Source: Holophagaceae bacterium
Lineage (GTDB): Bacteria; Acidobacteriota; Holophagae; Holophagales; Holophagaceae
Length of the DNA: 52,511 nt
Direction: 5' to 3'
Assembly (NCBI GenBank): GCA_025363715.1
Contig: JANYLR010000030.1
Coordinates: forward strand, 1-52,511
Below the pieces are notes generated by a model, which worked only from the letters and a program-made list of their open reading frames with translations, made no database searches and was not told where the DNA came from. How positions within the stretch are numbered: the stretch's first letter is position 1; each line of letters starts with the position of its first letter. The position numbers and the translations under genes were made by a program. Positions 34,278 to 46,864 of the stretch are shown here, piece by piece.

Positions 34278-35516
34278 ATGTATGAAGTGATCCGGACCTC
34301 TGACCCCGCTGTGTTCCAGGCCCTGGAGCTGGAAGTTCAGCGCCAGCGGCACCACCTGGAGCTCATCGCCTCGGAGAACTACGCGTCCCGCGCCGTCATG
34401 CAGACCATGGGCTCCCACTTCACCAACAAGTACGCGGAAGGCTACCCTGGCAAGCGCTACTACGGCGGCTGCAGCCATGTGGACATCATCGAGGACCTGG
34501 CCCGGGACCGGGCCAAACAGATCTTCGGCGCCGAGCATGCCAACGTGCAGCCCCACAGCGGTGCCCAGGCCAATATGGCGGTCTACCTCGCGGCCCTGAA
34601 ACCCGGTGACACCGTCATGGGGCTCGACCTTTCCCACGGTGGCCATCTCACGCACGGCCACCCTCTCAACAGCTCCGGCATCCTCTACAAGTTCGTGCCC
34701 TACCACGTGCGCCAGGAGGACGAGCGGGTCGACATGGACGAGGTTCGTGCCCTGGCCCTGCAGCACCGCCCCAAGATGATCGTGGTGGGTGCCTCCGCCT
34801 ACAGCCGCACCTGGAACTTCCCCCTCTTCCGGGAGATCTGTGACGAAGTGGGTGCCCTGCTCATGGTGGACATGGCCCACATCGCCGGCCTGGTCGCCAC
34901 GGGTCACCACCCAAGCCCCGTGCCCCACGCGGATTATGTCACTACGACCACCCACAAGACCATGCGCGGCCCCCGCGGCGGCTTGATCCTTTGCAAGTCC
35001 CAGTATGCCAAGGATATCGATCGGGCCGTCTTCCCGGGTGTCCAGGGCGGCCCCCTCATGCACATCATCGCGGCCAAAGCGGTGGCCCTCCACGAGATCC
35101 AGCAGCCTGACTTCAAGGCCTATAGTGGGCAGGTCATCCGCAATGCCCACGCCTTGGCCAAGGGCCTCCAGGAGCGGGGCTGGCGCATCGTCAGCGGCGG
35201 AACCGACAATCACCTCTTCCTGGTGGACCTGCGGGATCACGGCATGCTGGGCAACGAAGCGGAGCAGTGCCTCCATCGGGCCGGCATGACCACCAACAAG
35301 AACGGCATCCCCTTCGACCCCAACCCGCCCCTCAAGCCCTCGGGCGTGCGCCTGGGCAGCCCCGCCCTCACCACCCGGGGCATGAAGGAGGAGGAGATGG
35401 ACCATATCGCCCGGTTCTTCGACCTGACCCTCCGCCACCGGGCCGACGAAAGCACCTTCGCCCGGGTCCGCCAGGAGGTCTTCCACCTCACCGACCAGTT
35501 CCCGATTCCCGAGTAA
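34278..35516 (+). CDS. glyA: Serine hydroxymethyltransferase
   Basis: 412 residues from the ATG at 34278, after GGGAG; an upstream GTG at 34254 is unlikely. [39 protein letters not shown] and the PLP lysine K227 in [14 protein letters not shown] are diagnostic. It interconverts serine and glycine with tetrahydrofolate, feeding one-carbon units to purine synthesis. The divergent partner is purB, so the shared promoter region serves two purine/one-carbon genes. The histidine-kinase gene begins 3 bases after its stop. Confidence 0.96.
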   Translation: MYEVIRTSDPAVFQALELEVQRQRHHLELIASENYASRAVMQTMGSHFTNKYAEGYPGKRYYGGCSHVDIIEDLARDRAKQIFGAEHANVQPHSGAQANMAVYLAALKPGDTVMGLDLSHGGHLTHGHPLNSSGILYKFVPYHVRQEDERVDMDEVRALALQHRPKMIVVGASAYSRTWNFPLFREICDEVGALLMVDMAHIAGLVATGHHPSPVPHADYVTTTTHKTMRGPRGGLILCKSQYAKDIDRAVFPGVQGGPLMHIIAAKAVALHEIQQPDFKAYSGQVIRNAHALAKGLQERGWRIVSGGTDNHLFLVDLRDHGMLGNEAEQCLHRAGMTTNKNGIPFDPNPPLKPSGVRLGSPALTTRGMKEEEMDHIARFFDLTLRHRADESTFARVRQEVFHLTDQFPIPE

Positions 35517-35519
35517 GCC

Positions 35520-37568
35520 TTGTCGGAAGACGCCACTCGGCTCAGCCCTCCTGCTTCGATCGTCGGCGATTGGCAGAAGGGCCGACGAGTCCTCGTCTTG
35601 ACCCTGCTTTACATGGCCCTGGCCAAGATTCCCCTTTCCAGTGAGTTGGCCTTTCAGGCGTATCTGTTCTGGCCCGCCGCGGCCCTGGCTCATACGGCCT
35701 ACTTCCTGGCGGGACGGGAGGCGGTCTGGGGCATCGCCCTCGGAAGCCTGCTCCTCAACGGCTTCGGCTGGCTCCCCTGGCCCCAGGCTGTGGGCATGTC
35801 CGTCCTCCAGACGCTGGGGCCCTTGGTGGCCTGGCGGTTGATGACTCGGATCGGCTGCCCCCATCCAGACCTTCGGCAGACCCGCGACCTCCTCTGCTGG
35901 CTTGGTGTGGCCACGCTGGCCAGTGCGATCTTCTCCTCGGGTCTGGGCACCCTGGTTGTAGGCAGTGCGTTACCCGGTGGGCGGTTCAGCCACCCCATGG
36001 CCACGGGGTTCTCGTGGTTCCTGGGCGACCTGGCAGCGATTCTGTGCCTCGGCCCCGTCCTGCTCCACTTTGGTCCCCGCTGGCTGCACCCCGCTAGCGA
36101 GGCCCCTTCCACACGACCCGCATCGACCTTCGCGGCGAAGGTGGCGGTCGGCGTGCTCTGCCTGGCGCTGCTGTTCGGCGGACGGGTCAATCCGCACCTG
36201 CCGGCGGACTTCCGCCTGGCCCTCCAGTTCGCACTCGTGCTTCCCATCCTGTGGATGGCTCTGCGCTTCGATCCCAGGGAGGCGGCCGCCGGCGTGGCCC
36301 TCCTGTCCTTGGCCTTCCTGGCCCAGCTCTGGACCAGTGGTGTTCGGCTACCAGATGAGGCCTTCCGGTTCTCCCAACTCCATCTCCTCGTGCTGGCCCT
36401 GGCGGCCCTCGTCACCTCTGCGGCCGGAGAGGAGACCCGCCTGGCCCGGCTGGCCCTGGCGGCCCGGGATCTGCAGGCGCAGCGCATGGAGGCGGTCGGC
36501 ACCCTGGCGGGCGGCCTCGTCCATGAATTCAACAACCAGCTGACGGTGGTGCTCGGCAACCTGGACCGCCTGCGTGAGTACCTTCCCAGCCAGAGTGAAG
36601 CGCCCGGGTTGGCCCGGCGTCTGGAAGACGCGGCCCTGGCCATGGGGAACACGGTCCGGCAACTGAAGTCCCTCTCCCACCAGACTCCCCTCCACAGCTT
36701 CCCGCTGCCCTTGAGCGAGGCCCTCACTCCCTTCCTGTCGTCCATCCGGGAGCTCCCGGATCGGATTACCTTTCGGCTTTTCCTGGACCAGGATCCGATC
36801 CTGGGCCTGGATCCCGACCTGCTGAACCAGGCCCTCCAGTGCCTGCTGGCCAACTGCGTAGAGGCCCTTCCGGGGCAGGGCTTCATCGACCTGCGGGCCT
36901 GGCAGGAGGGTCCCTCGATCCACCTCGCCCTCGACGACACCGGCACCGGGATGTCCGCAGAAGTGCTGCAGCGGGCCTGTGATCCCTTTTTCACCACCAA
37001 ACCGCTGGGCACCGGCCGCGGGCTCGGACTTTCGATCGCCTTCGCCCTGACCAAGCAATTGGGTGGCCGCTTGCTGCTGGATAGCCTGCCCGGGCGGGGG
37101 ACCCGGGCCGAGCTGGTGCTGCCCTTGGGCCGGGTCCTCCCAGAACCAGCCACACCCGAGGCTGGCACCCCCCACACGCGGCGGATCCTGCTGGCGGATG
37201 ATGAATCCGGACTCCGGGAGCTAACCCGGGAGTTCCTGGAGGGCGAGGGCTTCCAGGTCACTGGAGCCGCGGACGGGCAGGAGGCCCTGGAGGCCTTCGA
37301 GTCTGACCCACAGGGCTGGGACCTCCTGATCCTCGACCTGGTCATGCCCCGCCTGGATGGCATCGAGGTGCTGAAGAGGATCGAGCGGGTGCGCCCGGAA
37401 CTGCCGGCCCTCCTGATAAGCGGCTACAGCACCGGCCTGCAGCCAGGGGTCCTGGGCGCGCCGCATCGTCGCTTCCTCGCCAAGCCCTTCCGCCTCCAAG
37501 AACTCCTCGAAGCTGTGCGGTCCTTGGGGTTGCGGGATCCCAGCACGGCTGGCACCCATGGTGGCTGA
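35520..37568 (+). CDS. Hybrid histidine kinase with MASE1-like membrane sensor and receiver domain
   Basis: 682 residues with a TTG start. The N-terminal ~300 residues hold about eight membrane segments resembling MASE1 (FWPAAALAHTAYFLAGREAVWG; FLGDLAAILCLGPVLL). Kinase core: His335 in AGGLVHEFNNQLTVVLGN, N box ANCVEAL, G boxes DDTGTGM and TGRGLGLSIAFAL. A receiver domain follows with Asp606 in LLILDLVMPRLDG and Lys655 in FLAKPF. The signal is unknown. The kinase is of the atypical HEFNN subtype found in phosphate- or nitrogen-type sensors. It may regulate the nearby genes or act remotely. Confidence 0.87.
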   Translation: MSEDATRLSPPASIVGDWQKGRRVLVLTLLYMALAKIPLSSELAFQAYLFWPAAALAHTAYFLAGREAVWGIALGSLLLNGFGWLPWPQAVGMSVLQTLGPLVAWRLMTRIGCPHPDLRQTRDLLCWLGVATLASAIFSSGLGTLVVGSALPGGRFSHPMATGFSWFLGDLAAILCLGPVLLHFGPRWLHPASEAPSTRPASTFAAKVAVGVLCLALLFGGRVNPHLPADFRLALQFALVLPILWMALRFDPREAAAGVALLSLAFLAQLWTSGVRLPDEAFRFSQLHLLVLALAALVTSAAGEETRLARLALAARDLQAQRMEAVGTLAGGLVHEFNNQLTVVLGNLDRLREYLPSQSEAPGLARRLEDAALAMGNTVRQLKSLSHQTPLHSFPLPLSEALTPFLSSIRELPDRITFRLFLDQDPILGLDPDLLNQALQCLLANCVEALPGQGFIDLRAWQEGPSIHLALDDTGTGMSAEVLQRACDPFFTTKPLGTGRGLGLSIAFALTKQLGGRLLLDSLPGRGTRAELVLPLGRVLPEPATPEAGTPHTRRILLADDESGLRELTREFLEGEGFQVTGAADGQEALEAFESDPQGWDLLILDLVMPRLDGIEVLKRIERVRPELPALLISGYSTGLQPGVLGAPHRRFLAKPFRLQELLEAVRSLGLRDPSTAGTHGG

Positions 37569-37986
37569 TGGACTGTTTGTCTATGGAACGCTGCGAGAGG
37601 GTGGGTCGAACCACGCCTGGTTGCTGCGCACGCACCCCGAGGGCCTGACCCGGGGCTGGGTGACGGGGCGCCTGTTCCATCTGCCCACGGGTTACCCTGC
37701 CCTGGTGCCGGGTCCGGATCCCGGGGTGCCGCCCCCGGGGCCCGGGTGGGTCTGGGGCGACTTCGTGGGGTACGAAGACGAGGGTGACCTCGACTCCGCC
37801 CTGGCGGACCTGGACCCCCTCGAAGGCGTGGAAGAAGGTCTCTTCACCCGGGAGATCCTGCCCGTTTGGCTCGAAGGCGGGCAACGCTACCAGGCCTGGG
37901 TCTATCTGTTCCATGTGGAACGCCTGTCCCGACTTGAGCGGGAGGCCACTGAGCTTCCGAACGGCGATTGGGCGCCCTACCTCTAA
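37558..37986 (+). CDS. Gamma-glutamylcyclotransferase (AIG2-like) protein
   Basis: 142 residues, start overlapping the end of the kinase gene by 11 bases. The AIG2/GGCT signature is FVYGTLREGGSNHAWL, followed by GRLFHLPTGYPALVPG, and the catalytic Glu is expected in LDPLEGVEEGLFTREIL. Family members act as cyclotransferases on gamma-glutamyl amines or as unknown small hydrolases. A segment at 37907-37922 reads TGTTCCATGTGGAACG, one base from parS at its centre. Confidence 0.82.
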   Translation: MVADGLFVYGTLREGGSNHAWLLRTHPEGLTRGWVTGRLFHLPTGYPALVPGPDPGVPPPGPGWVWGDFVGYEDEGDLDSALADLDPLEGVEEGLFTREILPVWLEGGQRYQAWVYLFHVERLSRLEREATELPNGDWAPYL

Positions 37987-38022
37987 CGCAAAACAGCGCG
38001 GGCAAGCCCGCACTGTTTTGCG
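37987..38022. terminator. Long hairpin between convergent genes
   Basis: Arms CGCAAAACAG/CTGTTTTGCG with an inner GCGGGC/GCCCGC stem and a 2-base loop. It lies between the cyclotransferase (+) and gyrA (-) stop codons. On the minus strand it ends in GCGTTAG, a foot shared with two palindromes in the gyrB-gyrA gap. Confidence 0.65.
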
Positions 38023-38042
38023 CATGGTGAACTGATCGTCGG

Positions 38043-40649
38043 CTACAACCCCAACTTGGGCTGTTCGCCTCCCTCGTCGGGACCCGGATGGGCCAGCTCG
38101 GCCTCGCTCAACTCTTCCTCTTCGTCCAGAGCCATGGCGCTGGCGTCGATCTTGGCCAGACCCACCACCCGGTCCTCGGCACTGGCCAGCTTGAGGAGAC
38201 CAACGCCCTGGGCGTTGCGACCGGTCTTGCGGACTTCGTCGATGAGGAAGCGGATGACCATGCCCTCCTGGCTGATGAGAAGGCACCCTTCCCCGGGCTT
38301 GACGAGCTTGAAGCCCACCACGTGGCCATTGCGAACCCCGGCCCGGATGTTGATGACCCCCGTGCCACCCCGACCCTGGAGCCGGTAGTCCTGGAGCAGG
38401 CTGCGCTTGCCGTAGCCCTTTTCGCAGACCGTGAGCAGCATGCCGTGGTCCTCGGTGCTTTCGTCGGGCTCCACGCCTTCCGGCAGATCCGGCAAGGGAT
38501 CGGCCACTTCCATATCGACGATGTGGTCCCCCTTGGCCAGCTTCATGCCGCGGACACCCGAGGTGGCCCGCCCAGTGGCACGGACATCCTCTTCAGGGAA
38601 GCGAATGGCCTTGCCCTGGGCCGTGGCCAGGAAGATCTGCTGCGTCCCGGTGGACCTCCGCACCGCCACCAGAGCGTTCCCATCGTCGATATTCAAGGCG
38701 ATGAGGCCATTGGCCCGGATGTTCGAATAGGCTGCCAGGCTGGATTTCTTCACCGTGCCATCGCTGGTGACGAAGACCAGGGTCTCGCCCTCGGGGAAGT
38801 CCCGCAGGGCCATGAGGGTGACGACGTTCTCGCCATCCTTCAAGGAAATGAGGTTGCGGATGTGTTTGCCCCGGGTGGAGGCAGCGGCCTCTGGCAGGTC
38901 GTAGACCTTGAGGGCGTAGACGATCCCCTTGTCCGTGAAGGCCATGAGGGTGTCGTGGGCCTTGGTCATGAAGAGTTGTTCGACGAAATCCTCGTCCTTC
39001 GTCTTCATGCCCACCTTGCCCTTGCCCCCGCGTCGCTGGCGGCGGTAGGCGTTGAGGTCGGTACGCTTGATGTAGCCGGCCTTGGACATGGTGACGACCA
39101 TCGGATCGTCCGGCACCACGTCCTCCATGCGAATCTCGCCGGAGTAGCCCACGATCTCGGTGCGGCGGTCGTTGCCGAACTGCTCGGCCACCTGCCGCAA
39201 CTCCTCCTTGATGACCTTCAGGAGCAGGCTTTCGTCAGCCAGGATGGCCTTGAGCTTGGCGATGGTCTTTTCAAGCTCGGCCAGCTCGTCGAGAATCTTC
39301 TCCCGTTCCAGGCCCGTGAGGCGCTGGAGGCGCATGTCCAGGATGGCCTGGGCCTGCACGGCGGTGAGGCAGAGGCTGGGGTCCTTCTTGAGGGCCGCGG
39401 CGGTGGCGAAGGCCCCCGCCATGAGGCCAGCCTTGGCCTCCTCGGGGCTCTTGGCGGCCCGGATGAGCTTGATGACCGCATCCAGATGGTCCAGGGCGAT
39501 CTTGAGCCCCATCAGGACATGGTGGCGCTCCTCGGCCTTCCGCAACTGGAAGAGGGTGCGGCGGGTCACCACCTCGCGGCGGAACCCGATGAACTCCTGG
39601 AGGATCTCGCGAAGGGTGCAGACCCGGGGCTGGCCATTGACGATGGCGAGCATGGTGATGGGGAAGCTGTTCTGGAGCTGGGTCTGCTGGTAGAGCTGGT
39701 TCAGCACGATATCGCTGGGCTCGTTCTTCTTCAGCTCGACCACGAGGCGGATGCCCTCGCGATCGCTTTCGTCCCGCAGGTCGCTGATGCCATCGATCTT
39801 CTTGTCTCGGACCAGCTCGGCGATCTTTTCGATGAGAGTGGACTTGTTCACCTGGTAGGGCAGCTCCGTGAAGACGATCTGCTCTCGGTCCCCGGCCCGT
39901 CGGATCTGCTCCACGTGGGACTTGGCCCGGACCACGCAGCGGCCGCGGCCCGTGCGGTAGGCGTCCAAGACTCCCTCGGTGCCCAGCATGATGCCGCCGC
40001 CCGGGAAATCCGGCGCCTTGATGTGGACCATGAGGCCGTCCAATCCCAGGGTGGGCTGATCGATGAGGTTCACCAGGGCATGGCAGCACTCCCGCAGGTT
40101 GTGGGGCGGGATGCTGGTGGCCATGCCCACGGCGATACCCTGGGAGCCGTTCACCAGGAGGTTGGGGAAGCGGCTGGGCAGGACGAGGGGCTCCTCCATG
40201 CTGCCGTCGTAGTTGGGGCCGAAGTCCACCGTGTCCTGGTCGATGTCACCCATCAGCTCGTTGGCCAGGCGCGACAGGCGGGCCTCGGTGTAGCGCATGG
40301 CTGCCGCGGAGTCGCCGTCAATGGAGCCGAAATTGCCCTGGCCATCCACCAGCACGTGGCGCATGGAAAAGGGCTGGGCCATGCGAACGAGGGTGTCGTA
40401 GATGGCCGAGTCGCCATGGGGATGGTACTTACCCATCACATCGCCCACGGTGCGGGCGGACTTCTTGTAGGCCCGGTTCCAGTCGTTGCCGGCTTCCTTC
40501 ATGGCGAAGAGCACCCGGCGGTGCACGGGCTTGAGACCATCCCGGACATCAGGCAGAGCCCGGCCGACGATGACACTCATGGCGTAGTCCAGGTAGGACT
40601 TCCGCATCTCTTTTTCAATTTCCAGGGGTTCGATACGGTTGGGGTTCAT
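38043..40649 (-). CDS. gyrA: DNA gyrase subunit A
   Basis: 868 residues. N-terminal winged-helix/tower domain with the catalytic Tyr120 in [13 protein letters not shown] and the quinolone-determining region [20 protein letters not shown] (Ser81 and Asp85, the drug-sensitive residues). The C-terminal beta-pinwheel has the GyrA box QRRGGKG in [15 protein letters not shown], so it is gyrase rather than topoisomerase IV. An acidic C-terminal tail ([15 protein letters not shown]) is present. GyrA cuts and rejoins DNA during ATP-driven negative supercoiling. It lies 152 bases downstream of gyrB. Confidence 0.97.
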   Translation of the reverse strand: MNPNRIEPLEIEKEMRKSYLDYAMSVIVGRALPDVRDGLKPVHRRVLFAMKEAGNDWNRAYKKSARTVGDVMGKYHPHGDSAIYDTLVRMAQPFSMRHVLVDGQGNFGSIDGDSAAAMRYTEARLSRLANELMGDIDQDTVDFGPNYDGSMEEPLVLPSRFPNLLVNGSQGIAVGMATSIPPHNLRECCHALVNLIDQPTLGLDGLMVHIKAPDFPGGGIMLGTEGVLDAYRTGRGRCVVRAKSHVEQIRRAGDREQIVFTELPYQVNKSTLIEKIAELVRDKKIDGISDLRDESDREGIRLVVELKKNEPSDIVLNQLYQQTQLQNSFPITMLAIVNGQPRVCTLREILQEFIGFRREVVTRRTLFQLRKAEERHHVLMGLKIALDHLDAVIKLIRAAKSPEEAKAGLMAGAFATAAALKKDPSLCLTAVQAQAILDMRLQRLTGLEREKILDELAELEKTIAKLKAILADESLLLKVIKEELRQVAEQFGNDRRTEIVGYSGEIRMEDVVPDDPMVVTMSKAGYIKRTDLNAYRRQRRGGKGKVGMKTKDEDFVEQLFMTKAHDTLMAFTDKGIVYALKVYDLPEAAASTRGKHIRNLISLKDGENVVTLMALRDFPEGETLVFVTSDGTVKKSSLAAYSNIRANGLIALNIDDGNALVAVRRSTGTQQIFLATAQGKAIRFPEEDVRATGRATSGVRGMKLAKGDHIVDMEVADPLPDLPEGVEPDESTEDHGMLLTVCEKGYGKRSLLQDYRLQGRGGTGVINIRAGVRNGHVVGFKLVKPGEGCLLISQEGMVIRFLIDEVRKTGRNAQGVGLLKLASAEDRVVGLAKIDASAMALDEEEELSEAELAHPGPDEGGEQPKLGL

Positions 40650-40661
40650 GGGGTCCTGGGA

Positions 40662-40696
40662 CGCGGAAATTGGTCTGCGGCCAATTTCCGCGTTAA
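40662..40696 (+). repeat. REP-like palindrome H1
   Basis: 35-base hairpin, arms CGCGGAAATTGG/CCAATTTCCGCG with loop TCTGCGG and foot TTAA. It aligns with the element at 40764-40798 read on the opposite strand at 28 of 35 positions, with paired changes in the stem. Both could fold in the gyrB-gyrA mRNA. Confidence 0.7.
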
Positions 40697-40732
40697 AGCA
40701 AATGCAGGTGGATGGGAGGGCTGGATCATTAG

Positions 40733-40748
40733 GGTTCCACGTGGAACA
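40733..40748. other. parS-like centromere site in the gyrB-gyrA gap
   Basis: GGTTCCACGTGGAACA, a 14-base perfect palindrome that matches the chromosomal ParB-binding consensus (GTTNCACGTGNAAC). ParB would load here, close to the origin. The same 16 bases recur at 49538-49553. No parA or parB gene is in the window. Confidence 0.83.
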
Positions 40749-40763
40749 GCTTTTGGGTTTTTC

Positions 40764-40798
40764 CTAACGCGGGATTCGGCCGCAGGCCAAATCCCGCG
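40764..40798 (-). repeat. REP-like palindrome H2
   Basis: Inverted relative of H1: arms CGCGGGATT/AATCCCGCG around GGCC TGC GGCC, foot TTAG. It ends 3 bases before the end of gyrB. With H1 it brackets the parS-like site. Confidence 0.7.
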
Positions 40799-40801
40799 CA
40801 T

Positions 40802-43369
<2,568 letters not shown>

Positions 43370-43411
43370 TCACTTGGTTGGGTACGGTGAAATGCGGTAT
43401 GGCAGCGCGGG

Positions 43412-44545
43412 TCAGGCGGTGGCGCTGTTGGCGAAACGGACTGGCATGAGCACATAGCGGAAGCTGAAATCCTCGAGGCTGGGGGACATGAAGACGCCCT
43501 GCCCGACCTCGTCCTTGAACTGGTAGACCACCTCCTCACCCGGTAGGCGCTCCAGCAGCTCCGTGAGGTAGTCAATGTTGAAGGCCAGCTCGAAGGGGTG
43601 TTCCTCCCCCGTGAAGGGCAGCGTGGCCTGGTTCACGCCTTCGTCGGGGTGCTGGAAGACGGTGCGCAGGTTGGGGAATTCGTAGAACAGGCGCACGTTC
43701 TTGTTGTAGTCGTCCTTCTTGAGCCCCACAAAGCGAAGGGTGCGCAGGAAGACTTCGCGGTCCATGATCACCCGCTTGGGCAGCTCGGCGGGCAGCACTT
43801 TCTCGTAGGCTGGATAGTTGCCGGTGACGAGGCGAGTGCTGAACTTCAGGCCCGGCTGGTCCAGGAAAAGGGTGGTGCCATCCCAGCAGAGCTCTACCTC
43901 GCCTTCATCTCCCAGGAGGGTTGGAATGAGGTCCAGGGCTCGTTTCGGCACGATGAGGCGGACCTCATCCTTGAGCTTGGTATCGCAGGGCACCTCGGCC
44001 ACAGCCAGGCGGAAGCCATCCGTGGAGACCACACGAACATGGTGCTTGGATAGGTGGAGCAGCACGGCCGAGAGGGTGGGCTTGGTGGCGTCCTTGCTGA
44101 CGGCGATGGAGCCCAGCTGGATGGCCCGCTTGAGGCGAAGCACGGGGATCTTGACCACCGGCAGTTCCTTGCCCGGGATTGGCAGCTCCGGGAAGCCTTC
44201 GCCAGGCTGAATGTTGTGCTCCGAGTTCATGCCCTTGGCCCGCAGCCAGAGGCGGCCCCCCGCATCGGGGCACTCCAGGCTCAGGATTCCCTCGGGGAAG
44301 ACCCGCACAGTCTCGATGAACTTCTTGCCTGGCACCGCCATGGTCCACTGGCCTTGGCCCTCCCCAGGCACGGTGGCTTCAAAGGCCAGTTCCATGTCCG
44401 TGGCCTTCAGCACGACTTCCTTGGGTCGGACGTCCACGAGGATGTGCTGGAGGATCGGAAGGGTCACCCGGCGGTCGAGGGCATGCTTCAAGAGACCCAG
44501 CGTCCGATCCAGACGATCCTTGGAAACCTGTAACTGAAGATTCAT
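43412..44545 (-). CDS. dnaN: DNA polymerase III sliding clamp (beta)
   Basis: 377 residues, three clamp domains by pattern: start MNLQLQVSKDRLDRTLGLLK, TLPILQHILVDV, ATDMELAFEATV; second domain STDGFRLAVAEV; C-terminus FRYVLMPVRF where the usual MPMRL end is modified. It encircles DNA and tethers polymerases. Separated from dnaA by the candidate origin, and from gyrB by only 48 bases. Confidence 0.95.
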   Translation of the reverse strand: MNLQLQVSKDRLDRTLGLLKHALDRRVTLPILQHILVDVRPKEVVLKATDMELAFEATVPGEGQGQWTMAVPGKKFIETVRVFPEGILSLECPDAGGRLWLRAKGMNSEHNIQPGEGFPELPIPGKELPVVKIPVLRLKRAIQLGSIAVSKDATKPTLSAVLLHLSKHHVRVVSTDGFRLAVAEVPCDTKLKDEVRLIVPKRALDLIPTLLGDEGEVELCWDGTTLFLDQPGLKFSTRLVTGNYPAYEKVLPAELPKRVIMDREVFLRTLRFVGLKKDDYNKNVRLFYEFPNLRTVFQHPDEGVNQATLPFTGEEHPFELAFNIDYLTELLERLPGEEVVYQFKDEVGQGVFMSPSLEDFSFRYVLMPVRFANSATA

Positions 44546-44759
44546 GAATCACCCTTGATGATGCTGAGGACCTGGGCAACCTGTGGAAAGACGTGTCAAA
44601 GCCCTATTCTACCGGAGTTTCGCTGCATGGGACAGGCTGTGGAAAAGGCCTGGAACCCTGTGGGACGGAGGGCCTGGACACAGCTGGATTCCCTGTTTGG
44701 GGTCCGGTGTGGATCGAAACACCCCTCGACCTGTGGATAAACAATCAACAACAATCAAA
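44546..44759. other. Candidate replication origin (oriC) in the dnaA-dnaN gap
   Basis: A perfect DnaA box TGTGGATAA (44732-44740) and near matches TGTGGAAAA (44638-44646), TGTGGATCG (44708-44716), TGTGGAAAG (44582-44590) and TGTGGGACG (44659-44667), all on the same strand. Immediately after the perfect box is an AT-rich run (44739-44780), a plausible unwinding element. The neighbouring genes are the classic origin set. Confidence 0.8.
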
Positions 44760-46136
44760 TCAATGAATACTATTTAACAAAGCCTGAACCATCCTGTGGA
44801 AATCGGGATCGCGCTTCATGCGGTCCCGAACGGAGTCGATGGCGTTCATCACCGTGGAGTGGTGCATGTTGAAGGAGCGTCCAATATCGGTGAAGGGCGA
44901 GGAGGAAATCTCCCGGGCCAGATACATCGCGACCTGGCGTGGCACCAGGATGGCTTGCTGCCGGGAGCGCTTCTTCATGAGATCCACGAAGGACACGTTG
45001 AAGGTTTCCGCCGTCATGCGATAGATCCGGTCTGGATGCACCGGCGCCATGGGCTCTTCCCCGCTTTGGCCCTGGAACGCCGCGTGGGCCACCTCCAAGG
45101 AGGGCGGCACCCCGATGAGGCTGGCCTGGAAGATCACTCGCGTGAGGAAGCCCTCGAGGTCCCGCACGCTGCCCTTGGCCTTGTGGGCGATGAAGGTGAG
45201 CACGTCTTCGGGGATGAGTGGCACATGGCGGAAATCCACATCCTCCAGCTTCTTCTTCAGGATGGCGATTCGCGTTTCGAAATCTGGGGGCTGGATATCC
45301 GCCGTAAGGCCCCACTTGAACCGGGTGATGAGCCGCTCGTGGCAGCCCTCCAGCCGCTGGGGCGGCTTGTCTGAGGTAATGACGATCTGCTTCCCATGCT
45401 GGAGCAGATGCTCGAGGATGTGGAAGATCTCCTCTTGAGTGCGCTCCATCTTTCCCAGCGTCTGGACGTCATCCAGCAGGAGCACATCGTTCTGCTGGTA
45501 TTTCTTGCGCATGGGTTCGGTGTTCTTGGCACGAATGGCGACCGTGAGCTCGTTGAAGAAATTATCCACTTTCAGGTAGACCACCCGCAGCCTGGGATCC
45601 CGCTCTAGCAGGCCCTTGCCGATGCCCACCATGAGGTGGGTCTTGCCGAGCCCGGCACCGCCATAGATGAACAGCGGATTCATACTGAGTGGCGTGGCGG
45701 CCTTGCCGAAGCTGTCTACCACGGCCTTGGCGGCGGCGAAGGCCAGCTGGCTGCCGGGCCCGACCACGAAGCGATCCAGGGTGTAGCGGTTGAACAGGTG
45801 GGGGAAGGACACCGTCTGTTCCGCGCCCGCCTGGGGAGCGTGAAAGGGCTTTTTTGCCACGGGTTTGGAGGGGGCCGGAGGGGCGCCAGTGATGTGGAAT
45901 TCCAGGCGCAGGTCCCCCAGACCACCCTGGGCCAGGGCGTCATTGAACTCCTCGGGCAGCTGCTGCTCGATCCAGAGCTTGGCGGCGGCACTGGGCACCT
46001 GGATCCAGAGCGCGCCATCCTGGACCTTCAGGGGCTCGCAAGGGGCGATCCACTCCTTGAAGCTGGCCTCTGGAAGCTGTTTGGACAGGCCAAGGCGGAT
46101 GGTGTCCCAAAGGGCTGTGGGATCGGGGGATCGCAT
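44760..46136 (-). CDS. dnaA: Chromosomal replication initiator DnaA
   Basis: 458 residues from the ATG at 46136 ([19 protein letters not shown]); the longer frame upstream is not protein-like. Domain I at 1-85; a short Pro/Ala linker; AAA+ domain with Walker [11 protein letters not shown] (159-168), Walker B VLLLDDVQ (218-225) and sensor [13 protein letters not shown]. Domain IV has [19 protein letters not shown], but the recognition segment reads NMHHSTV (424-428 region) where most DnaA have GRDHTTV, so the usual Asp is a His. That Asp makes a base contact with the box in E. coli. Confidence 0.95.
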   Translation of the reverse strand: MRSPDPTALWDTIRLGLSKQLPEASFKEWIAPCEPLKVQDGALWIQVPSAAAKLWIEQQLPEEFNDALAQGGLGDLRLEFHITGAPPAPSKPVAKKPFHAPQAGAEQTVSFPHLFNRYTLDRFVVGPGSQLAFAAAKAVVDSFGKAATPLSMNPLFIYGGAGLGKTHLMVGIGKGLLERDPRLRVVYLKVDNFFNELTVAIRAKNTEPMRKKYQQNDVLLLDDVQTLGKMERTQEEIFHILEHLLQHGKQIVITSDKPPQRLEGCHERLITRFKWGLTADIQPPDFETRIAILKKKLEDVDFRHVPLIPEDVLTFIAHKAKGSVRDLEGFLTRVIFQASLIGVPPSLEVAHAAFQGQSGEEPMAPVHPDRIYRMTAETFNVSFVDLMKKRSRQQAILVPRQVAMYLAREISSSPFTDIGRSFNMHHSTVMNAIDSVRDRMKRDPDFHRMVQALLNSIH

Positions 46137-46351
46137 GGTTTCACCAGCAGGGGTGGGACAGGGCGCGGGCACACACCGCCGACGGAAGGTGCAGCACACA
46201 ATCCGTCCACGCCAGGCTCGCCGGGGGGGATCCCAATCTAGCATCCCAGGGCAGTCCTGGGAGAGCGGAAATGCCCTTGAGCCCGCGGCCACTCACTGAT
46301 AACCTCAAAGGTTCGTTCTCCTCCCCGGGAGGGGACCCCCGAGGTGGAACC
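46137..46351. promoter_or_regulatory. Divergent promoter region dnaA/rpmH
   Basis: 215-bp gap between divergent dnaA and rpmH. Toward rpmH a possible sigma-70 pair is TTGAGC (46277-46282), 17 bases, TAACCT (46300-46305). GAGGTGG precedes the rpmH start. No perfect DnaA box is seen here, unlike the dnaA-dnaN gap. Confidence 0.35.
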
Positions 46352-46486
46352 ATGAAGCGCACCTTTCAGCCCAACAACCGTCGCCGTGCCAAGACCCACG
46401 GCTTCCTGAGCCGCATGAAGACGAAGAATGGCCGACTGGTGCTCAAACGCCGCCGCGCCAAGGGCCGTCACGTCCTGGCGCTCTAG
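46352..46486 (+). CDS. rpmH: Ribosomal protein bL34
   Basis: 44 residues, textbook L34: [39 protein letters not shown], with a conserved KRTFQP start. Part of the large ribosomal subunit. First gene of the rpmH-rnpA-yidC-jag-mnmE run beside the origin. Confidence 0.97.
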   Translation: MKRTFQPNNRRRAKTHGFLSRMKTKNGRLVLKRRRAKGRHVLAL

Positions 46487-46495
46487 CCTGCCCCG

Positions 46496-46864
46496 GTGAT
46501 CTACAAAGGCCGCTTCCGAACGGTGCGGCACAAAGACCACGCGGTTCCCGCACCGTTGCCCCGGCCCCTGCTGGGGCAAGCGGCGTGCCTGGATATCCGG
46601 GCCTGGCGTCAGTCCGCTTCGGGGGGGCCCATGCTGCTGGTCACCTCGCCCCGGAAGACCGGTGGCGCCGTGCAGCGGAACCGGTTCCGGCGGCGGGTGC
46701 GGATGGCCTTCCTCGCGGACCTGCAGCCACTGTTGAACGGACCCTGGGTGGTGTGGGTGCGCCCTGGGCGCATGGCCCCGCCCGTGGACACCATCAGTTT
46801 CCAGGAAATTGAAAGCCAGCTCCGACTAGCCCTGCATCGTCTTCCAGCCTTGGATACCCCATGA
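46496..46864 (+). CDS. rnpA: Ribonuclease P protein component
   Basis: 122 residues with a GTG start, 9 bases after rpmH. The RNR signature is in GGAVQRNRFRRRVRMAF, preceded by MLLVTSPRKTG, the usual beta strand. N-terminal FRTVRHKDHA matches the F-x-x-V/L region. It binds RNase P RNA and precursor tRNA leader. Its stop overlaps the yidC start (ATGA). The RNA subunit gene is not in the window. Confidence 0.92.
   Translation: MIYKGRFRTVRHKDHAVPAPLPRPLLGQAACLDIRAWRQSASGGPMLLVTSPRKTGGAVQRNRFRRRVRMAFLADLQPLLNGPWVVWVRPGRMAPPVDTISFQEIESQLRLALHRLPALDTP

Noticed and set aside
37907..37922. Third parS site (TGTTCCATGTGGAACG)
   Set aside because: The central base breaks the palindrome, and it lies in a conserved-looking coding segment; it may be chance or a weak site.
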